NCBI RefSeq assembly: GCF_028069725.1
Contig: NZ_JANEWG010000015.1
Coordinates: 1-64,000, forward strand
Origin: Citrobacter sp. Awk 4
GTDB lineage: Bacteria; Pseudomonadota; Gammaproteobacteria; Enterobacterales; Enterobacteriaceae
Direction: 5' to 3'
DNA: 64,000 bases
Of this stretch, positions 58,416-64,000 are shown one piece after another. The first letter of the stretch is position 1. Each line of letters starts with the position of its first letter. The translations under genes and the position numbers were made by a program. The notes below the pieces were generated by a model that had not been told where the DNA came from, ran no database searches, and was given only the letters and a program-made list of their open reading frames with translations.

Positions 58416-59057
58416 TCACGCTTTGCGTTCAGGGGCGCCATGCACCAGGGTGTAGGCGTAATCCACACCCATACCGTAGGCGCCGCTGTGTTCGCGCACC
58501 AGATCCATCACAGCGTCGTAGGTTTCTTTACGGGACCAGTCGCGCTGGTATTCAAGTAACACCTGCTGCCAGGTCACAGGAACCGCGCCTGCCTGCACCA
58601 TGCGGTCAATAGAACGTTCATGCGCGTCAACAGAAGTACCGCCTGAGGTGTCAGTGACCACATACACTTCGTAACCCGCTTCCAGCGCCATCAACGCCGG
58701 GAATGTCAGGCACACTTCAGTCCACAACGCAGAGATGATCAATTTCTTACGACCGGTCGCTTCTACCGCTTTCACGAACGCCGCATCTTCCCATGAATTC
58801 ATTGAGGTACGTTCAATGGGTTTCACATCAGGATGCACCGCCAGTAATTCTGGCCAGATATAACCGCTAAAACTTTTCGTTTCAACAGAAGTATAAATGA
58901 CCGGAACTTTAAATATTTTCCCGGCTTTCGCTAACGCAACGGTATTATTTTTCAGAGTTTGACGATCAATATTTGCCACGCCGAATGACATTTGCGGCTG
59001 ATGGTCAATAAAAATAAGCGTAGAATTGTCAGGATTAATGAGTTCCCGAATAGACAT
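58416..59057 (-). CDS. Isochorismatase-like cysteine hydrolase, YcaC type
   Basis: 213 residues. The isochorismatase-like fold: catalytic Asp18 (IFIDHQPQM) and nucleophile Cys116 (LWTEVCLTFPAL), with Arg83 where other members have the third residue, as in YcaC. It resembles E. coli YcaC throughout (for example WEDAAFVKAVEATGRKKLII). Members hydrolyse amides or related substrates, but the YcaC substrate is unknown. First gene of the cluster, divergent from the LysR regulator. Confidence 0.87.
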   Translation of the reverse strand: MSIRELINPDNSTLIFIDHQPQMSFGVANIDRQTLKNNTVALAKAGKIFKVPVIYTSVETKSFSGYIWPELLAVHPDVKPIERTSMNSWEDAAFVKAVEATGRKKLIISALWTEVCLTFPALMALEAGYEVYVVTDTSGGTSVDAHERSIDRMVQAGAVPVTWQQVLLEYQRDWSRKETYDAVMDLVREHSGAYGMGVDYAYTLVHGAPERKA

Positions 59058-59330
59058 ATCACACCTTCTTAATCAATGAGTTAAAAGGTGACGGTCTGTA
59101 TCTTCCGTCAGTAGCAAGATCCTGAATCAGAAAGCCTGTTGAGTATAGCGGGAAATTTCTAATGAGTTATTAAAGAAAACTTACCGTTCGGTGACGATAA
59201 TAATTTCGTATTAAGACGTGTCTCAATCATCATCAAAAAATTTACCAATTCCTCTCTAAAATATTCACTGGCTTTGTTTTTCTCTATTCGGTACAACTTA
59301 CCTGTTTAATTTTCAGGATATTTTCTGCCC
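59058..59330. promoter_or_regulatory. Divergent control region of the hydrolase cluster and its LysR gene
   Basis: 273 AT-rich nt with no gene. The LysR gene reads right and the hydrolase operon reads left, the usual layout for LysR control of an adjacent operon. I did not fix a T-N11-A operator. Confidence 0.55.
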
Positions 59331-60233
59331 ATGCGAATCAATCTGGACGTTCTGCTTATCCTCGACGCACTCGACAAACATGGTTCATTTGCCGCCGCGG
59401 CTGAGTCACTCTTTAAAACCCCGGCAGCACTCAGCTATATGATTCAGAAGCTGGAAAACGATCTGAATATTGAGCTACTCGACCGTTCCGGTCACCGGGC
59501 GAAATTTACCGACACCGGACGGATGATGCTGGAAAAGGGTCGATTACTGCTCAGCGCGGCAAAAGACCTGGAAAAGCAGGCGGTTCAGTTAAGTTCTGGC
59601 TGGGAAAAAGAGCTGGCTATCGCCCTCGACGATTCGTTTCCTTTTGAGGCGTTACTCCCGCTCATCGAGGCTTTCGACGCGCTCAACAAGCAAACGCGCC
59701 TCAATTTTACCCATCACACGCTGGCGGGTTCCTGGGAGGAGCTGACGCATAATGGCGCGGATATTATTCTCGGCGCCATCAATGAGCCGCCCACCTCTGC
59801 CGCGTGGTCGTACAAAATGCTTGGCACCCTGGATAATGTGTTTGTTGTCGCCCCCTCGCACCCGCTGGCAAGCGCGTCGGATGCATTGACCAACGAGCAG
59901 CTTTGCCTGCATCGGGCGGCGGTGATCAGCGACAGCGCCCGCTATTGCCAGCCGCTACAATCCAATTTGATGGAGGAGCAGGCGCAAATTCGTGTCGACA
60001 GTTTTAGCAGTAAAGTCACGCTGTTACGCGCGGGTATCGGCTGCGGATTTCTCCCCCGGCATATCGCCAGACCGTGGCTTGCCTGTGGTGAGCTGGTCGA
60101 AAAATCCGTGATCTCATTTCGCGAAAAGGATGTGGCCTACATGGCGTGGCGTAATCACAGCGACGGTCTTGCGCAGCGCTGGTGGCGTGAAGCGTTACTC
60201 ACCAGCACTGAAATCGCAAAACTGTATCAGTGA
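59331..60233 (+). CDS. LysR-family transcriptional regulator
   Basis: 300 residues. N-terminal winged helix-turn-helix (residues about 1-60: [20 protein letters not shown] and [15 protein letters not shown]) and a periplasmic-binding-type effector domain (about 90-300). It resembles E. coli YhaJ in the HTH region. Transcribed away from the YcaC-type hydrolase gene, so it probably controls that operon. Its end overlaps the end of malZ on the opposite strand by 7 nt. Confidence 0.87.
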   Translation: MRINLDVLLILDALDKHGSFAAAAESLFKTPAALSYMIQKLENDLNIELLDRSGHRAKFTDTGRMMLEKGRLLLSAAKDLEKQAVQLSSGWEKELAIALDDSFPFEALLPLIEAFDALNKQTRLNFTHHTLAGSWEELTHNGADIILGAINEPPTSAAWSYKMLGTLDNVFVVAPSHPLASASDALTNEQLCLHRAAVISDSARYCQPLQSNLMEEQAQIRVDSFSSKVTLLRAGIGCGFLPRHIARPWLACGELVEKSVISFREKDVAYMAWRNHSDGLAQRWWREALLTSTEIAKLYQ

Positions 60234-62044
60234 TTGACCCACACAGAAGCAGAAATGGCCGGCAAGCTGAGAATATCCTCCGCAAGCTGACCCTTCCCTT
60301 CATGACGTTGCCATTGCATGACATTGAGCAGTGGCGAATCAGGAAGCACCACTTCGCATGCCGCGCCCCGGTTAATCGCCACCAACACCCGCTGCTGATG
60401 TAAAACCCGGACAAAAACCACCACATTGTCTTCGGCATAAATCACCTGGCAGCCGCCATGACGTAGCGCCGGGTTGCGATGGCGCAGTTTTGCCAGCCGT
60501 TGATACAATGCCAGTAATTCGCCATCCTGTTTTTCCGCCTGCCACGGAAAAGGTTTACGGCAGAACGGATCGTTATTGCCGTCCAGCCCCACTTCATCCC
60601 CGTAATAGATGCAGGGGACGCCAGGCCAGGTAAACAACCAGATGACCGCCAACGGCAAACGCGCCACATCTTTGCCTAACAGGGATTTAAAGCGGGCGGT
60701 ATCATGACTGTCCAGTTGATTAAACATGCGCAACTGCTGCTGGTGCGACAGACTGGCACGATAGTTGTCCATCCATGCCATACAGGTCTGGGCATCAATA
60801 TGCTGCGGATCGTAAGAGATGTCGGTATTGGCGAGGAATCCCCAGAGCGGAAAGGTAAAACCGCGATAGTTCATCGCCGCATCTTCGGCATCATTCTGTA
60901 ACCACTGACGCGCATCGCCAAAATGCTCGCCAACAATATAGGCCTCTGGCTGCGTCTCTTTTGCCGCCTGTGTAATGCCAGCGACGTGCTGAAGATTATT
61001 ACGCGCGCCACCGCCTTCACCCAGCATATGCACCACATCCAGGCGCCAGCCGTCCATATTCCACGGCGCTTTGAGCCAGTGCCGAACGATGCTGTCCTCA
61101 CCCCGGTAAATTTCATTCACCAGCGTTTCTGACTGGAAATCCAGCTTTGGCAAGCTCGGATACCCCAGCCAGTCCAGCGCCACGCCCTCTTCAGAGAAGT
61201 GATACCAGTCGCGCCACGGCGACTCCGGATTGTGACAGGCACCGCCGGTGCCCCGATTATGCCGGTCAAACCAGGCATGTGAATCACCGCTGTGGTTAAA
61301 CACGCCATCCAGTATCAGCCGCATGCCGTGCTGCTGCGTATTACGTCGCAGGCGCAGCAACGCCTGATCGCCGCCAAACTGCGGATCAACATGACGATAA
61401 TCTTCGGTATCGTATTTATGCACGCTCGGTGCGGTAAAGACAGGATTCAGATACAGCGCCGTCACACCCAGCTTTTTCAGGTACGGCAGCTTTTCACTGA
61501 TACCGTCCAGATCGCCGCCATAGAACGTGGATCCCCCCGCCTGTGCGGTGATCGGCTCATCCCAGTCGCACAGCACGATATCCTGCCCGGCGGCATGGTG
61601 ATAATAGACATTGTCCTGATCCGCGCCGCGCGGCTGACTGCGGGCGAAACGATCGGGGAAGATCTGATAAAAAATCTGATCGGCGACCCACTGCGGCCCC
61701 TTATCGGGAACATCTACCGCGAACTGTTCCAGCCGCGCGGGCGGGAAACGACTAAATCCTTGCGGGGTAAACCAGCACTGGCGATCGTGCCAGAGCAGTT
61801 TAAAACTGTAGCGTCGACGGGGCTGTCCACCAGAGAGATCAATTGCGGCGCGCCAGGCCGTGACGCCGGGTTGCGGCTGCGTGCGTAGCGGGTGCATTGC
61901 CAGCGAAATTTCTTCGTTGTCATTCTCTGCGCGTAGCGTCACGCGTTGAGGAGGATTGTCTGCGCGCAACCATAACGTAATGGTCAGTTTATCTTTGTTT
62001 TGCTTAACAAATGGGGCAACCGGAAGGTGCCAGGCGTTCAACAT
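60227..62044 (-). CDS. malZ: MalZ, maltodextrin glucosidase
   Basis: 605 residues from the ATG at 62044; a GTG lies just upstream in frame. MalZ is a cytoplasmic GH13 enzyme that removes glucose from the reducing end of maltodextrins. An N-terminal beta domain (1-120) precedes the TIM barrel with the nucleophile Asp in [10 protein letters not shown], the acid Glu in IVGEHFGDA and the third Asp in [10 protein letters not shown]. Two MalT-type boxes lie upstream, fitting its place in the maltose regulon. Convergent with the LysR gene. Confidence 0.97.
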   Translation of the reverse strand: MLNAWHLPVAPFVKQNKDKLTITLWLRADNPPQRVTLRAENDNEEISLAMHPLRTQPQPGVTAWRAAIDLSGGQPRRRYSFKLLWHDRQCWFTPQGFSRFPPARLEQFAVDVPDKGPQWVADQIFYQIFPDRFARSQPRGADQDNVYYHHAAGQDIVLCDWDEPITAQAGGSTFYGGDLDGISEKLPYLKKLGVTALYLNPVFTAPSVHKYDTEDYRHVDPQFGGDQALLRLRRNTQQHGMRLILDGVFNHSGDSHAWFDRHNRGTGGACHNPESPWRDWYHFSEEGVALDWLGYPSLPKLDFQSETLVNEIYRGEDSIVRHWLKAPWNMDGWRLDVVHMLGEGGGARNNLQHVAGITQAAKETQPEAYIVGEHFGDARQWLQNDAEDAAMNYRGFTFPLWGFLANTDISYDPQHIDAQTCMAWMDNYRASLSHQQQLRMFNQLDSHDTARFKSLLGKDVARLPLAVIWLFTWPGVPCIYYGDEVGLDGNNDPFCRKPFPWQAEKQDGELLALYQRLAKLRHRNPALRHGGCQVIYAEDNVVVFVRVLHQQRVLVAINRGAACEVVLPDSPLLNVMQWQRHEGKGQLAEDILSLPAISASVWVNH

Positions 62045-62122
62045 CACGTATCCCCTTTGATGAAAATGAGCTCACCTTGCCATAGCGTCATGCAGGATAA
62101 CTCATCATCCTGATGTTTATTG

Positions 62123-62145
62123 GGGGAGGAGCCAGGGGGAGGAGG
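62123..62145. promoter_or_regulatory. MalT boxes of malZ
   Basis: Two direct repeats on the plus strand: 62123-62132 (GGGGAGGAGC, 9 of 10) and 62136-62145 (GGGGAGGAGG, exact match to the MalT consensus GGGGA(T/G)GAGG). Spacing start to start is 13 nt. They lie about 80-100 nt upstream of malZ. Confidence 0.7.
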
Positions 62146-62179
62146 AGTTATGCCGGAGAGCAGTCCCTCCGGCAACAAA

Positions 62180-63553
62180 TCAGTTCGCTTGCGCCAACTG
62201 ACGATCGTAACGACGTTTAAACATCCAGCCAACCAGCAGCAGCGCAATCCACGCGAAACCAACGTACAGCGAGATACGCGTTTCTGGATGATAGCCGATA
62301 AGCGCGATGATAAAGACCAGGAAGATCAGTCCCACAACGGTCGTTGCCACACCGCCTGGCACTTTAAACTTCAGCGCCTTGATCTCTTCCGGCGACAGGC
62401 GACGACGGAAGGCAATCTGCGACAGCAGGATCATAATCCACACCCACACCGTGGCGAAGGTCGCCAGCGAAGCAATCACCAGGAAGACGTTCTCCGGCAT
62501 GATGTAGTTCAGCCAGGCCGCAAACAGCAGCGCAATGGTCATGACCATGACGGTGACCCAGGGAATACCGCGGCGCGAAGTTTTGGCGAACACTTTCGGC
62601 GCGCTCCCCTGCTCCGCCATACCGTGCAGCATACGTCCCACGCCAAACACGTCAGAGTTGATGGCGGAAAGCGACGCCGTCAACACCACGAAATTGAGAA
62701 TACTGGCCGCAAAGGCAATTCCCAGATGCTGGAACGTCAGCACAAACGGGCTACCGTTGGTGCCCACCTGATTCCACGGGTAAATAGACATAATGACGAA
62801 CAGCGTACCGACATAGAACACCAGAATACGCATCGGAACCGAGTTGATAGCACGTGGAATCGACTTCTCCGGGTCTTTCGCTTCCCCGGCGGTGATACCG
62901 ATAATCTCAATCCCGCCGTAGGCAAACATCACCATTTGCAGTGACATCACCATGCCCAGCCAACCGTTACTGAAGAAACCGCCGTTACTCCACAGGTTGT
63001 GGATCCCGGTCGGTTGCCCGCCGTTGCCGATCCCCCAAATGATGATGCCGAAACCCGCCGCAATCATGACAATGATGGTGGCGACTTTAAAGAACGAGAA
63101 CCAGAACTCCAGTTCGCCGAACACCTTCACGCTCATCAGGTTGACGGCGCAGATAATCAGCACCACGCTGAGAACCCAAATCCAGTGCGGTACGGCAGGG
63201 AACCAGACGCCCATATAGATGCCAAATGCCGTCACATCCGCAATGGCCACAATCAGAATTTCAAAACAGTACGTCCAGCCGGTAATGTAGCCGGCGAGAG
63301 GACCGAGGTTCTCCTGGGCATAGCGTGAAAACGAGCTGGCAGAAGGGTTATGAACGGACATCTCGCCCAGTGCGCGCATAATAATGTATGCGGCTACCCC
63401 GCCAATAATGTAGGCCAGCAGCACACTCGGCCCGGCCATTTTGATGGCATCTGCCGAGCCATAAAATAATCCGGTGCCAATTGCTGAACCCAATGCCATA
63501 AAGCGAATATGCCGGGTGCTTAGCCCACGCTTTAGTTTGTTATTACTTTCCAT
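62180..63553 (-). CDS. proY: ProY, proline/amino-acid permease (APC family)
   Basis: 457 residues, the E. coli length, with about 12 transmembrane helices. The family signature [20 protein letters not shown] in the first helix is intact. ProY is a cryptic proline-specific permease in Salmonella and has been reported to carry histidine in E. coli. Downstream of brnQ on the same strand, separated by a terminator hairpin. Confidence 0.94.
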   Translation of the reverse strand: MESNNKLKRGLSTRHIRFMALGSAIGTGLFYGSADAIKMAGPSVLLAYIIGGVAAYIIMRALGEMSVHNPSASSFSRYAQENLGPLAGYITGWTYCFEILIVAIADVTAFGIYMGVWFPAVPHWIWVLSVVLIICAVNLMSVKVFGELEFWFSFFKVATIIVMIAAGFGIIIWGIGNGGQPTGIHNLWSNGGFFSNGWLGMVMSLQMVMFAYGGIEIIGITAGEAKDPEKSIPRAINSVPMRILVFYVGTLFVIMSIYPWNQVGTNGSPFVLTFQHLGIAFAASILNFVVLTASLSAINSDVFGVGRMLHGMAEQGSAPKVFAKTSRRGIPWVTVMVMTIALLFAAWLNYIMPENVFLVIASLATFATVWVWIMILLSQIAFRRRLSPEEIKALKFKVPGGVATTVVGLIFLVFIIALIGYHPETRISLYVGFAWIALLLVGWMFKRRYDRQLAQAN

Positions 63554-63576
63554 TGATTCCTAACCCATCAACACAA

Positions 63577-63618
63577 TAAAAAAACCACGGGGCCATCAAA
63601 AATAGCCCCGTGGTTAAA
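63577..63618 (-). terminator. Hairpin terminator of brnQ
   Basis: Perfect 10-bp stem ACCACGGGGC/GCCCCGTGGT (63584-63593 with 63605-63614), followed by a T run on the minus strand. It may allow partial read-through into proY. Confidence 0.8.
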
Positions 63619-63635
63619 ACATACTGTCAGTGAAT

Positions 63636-64000
63636 TTAGTGAGCGTTTGAGGCCACTTGTCGACCTGCTGCACGATCCCAGATTATCGCCAGGACCACCA
63701 TCACGACTGTTGGCATCAACCACGCCAGCCCTTGTTCCGCCATCGGTAAACGCTGGGTCCAGGCTGGTAACACGTCGCTAATTGCCGATGCTTTAATCCC
63801 GTCAAGGATACCAAAAATCAGGCTGATAAACATCGCAGGCGCGATAACGCGGGAAGAATTATGCCACCATGAGCGGGTAAAACTTAATACAACCAGTGCG
63901 ATACAAGGCGGATAAATCGCCGTCAGCACCGGAATAGAGACCTGAATCAAGTGGCTGAGGCCCAGGTTCGAGACCACCATCGAGAAACCGCCGAGGATGA
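63636..64000 (-). CDS. brnQ: BrnQ, branched-chain amino acid transporter, C-terminal part (cut by window edge)
   Basis: The frame is open to the right end of the window. The visible 121 residues ([20 protein letters not shown] to the C-terminal [11 protein letters not shown]) match the end of the LIVCS-family BrnQ carrier for leucine, isoleucine and valine. Several transmembrane helices are visible, including [13 protein letters not shown]. The start lies outside the window. Upstream of proY as in E. coli. Confidence 0.94.
   Translation of the reverse strand, partial: ILGGFSMVVSNLGLSHLIQVSIPVLTAIYPPCIALVVLSFTRSWWHNSSRVIAPAMFISLIFGILDGIKASAISDVLPAWTQRLPMAEQGLAWLMPTVVMVVLAIIWDRAAGRQVASNAH

Overview
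The window is chromosomal DNA of an enterobacterium from the Escherichia/Salmonella/Citrobacter group. Nearly every core protein is close to its E. coli K-12 counterpart in length and sequence, and gene order follows the E. coli arc from cof to brnQ in inverted orientation. Several insertions are absent from E. coli K-12 at these positions, including a Salmonella-type TsaA peroxiredoxin. I infer Citrobacter as the most likely genus; species is not resolved.

Layout. 1-155: cut end of an IS200-type insertion sequence. 210-4571: cof, ybaE, queC, fadM, ybaV. 4717-13384: the protein quality-control block ppiD, hupB, lon, clpX, clpP, tig, all on the minus strand, with heat-shock-type promoter sequences ahead of lon and clpP. 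13732-16452: bolA (gearbox promoter), yajG, ampG. 16910-21704: cyoABCDE, the bo3 quinol oxidase operon. 21771-22579: a small accessory pair (DUF1493 and STM2901-family). 22775-27445: yajR, yajQ, panE, yajL and an accessory exported protein. 27542-37481: vitamin and isoprenoid genes (thiI; xseB-ispA-dxs-yajO; nrdR-ribD-ribE-nusB-thiL-pgpA). 37635-39819: yajI, tsx, yajD. 39905-44669: accessory block with a WYL regulator, a VOC protein and a ferric-iron type ABC transporter. 44828-50323: queA-tgt-yajC-secD-secF. 50416-51726: acpH and tsaA. 51776-60233: accessory block with DUF3999/DUF2339 membrane proteins, then an amidohydrolase, a monooxygenase-like membrane protein, a YcaC-type hydrolase and a divergent LysR regulator. 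60227-64000: malZ, proY and the 3' end of brnQ.

How the genes work together. ClpXP, Lon, trigger factor and PpiD cover folding and proteolysis. CyoABCDE is aerobic respiration, with CyoE making its heme O. IspA and Dxs feed the isoprenoid pathway; Dxs also supplies the thiazole branch of thiamine, joined by ThiI and ThiL. RibD and RibE make riboflavin. QueC, QueA and Tgt make tRNA queuosine. YajC-SecD-SecF is the accessory Sec complex.

The window is mostly ordinary core chromosome. The least explained parts are the STM2901/DUF1493 pair, the DUF2339/DUF3999 pair, and the LysR-controlled hydrolase cluster whose amidohydrolase carries a Cys/His-rich tail. All functions are read from sequence and memory of families; no database search was run.
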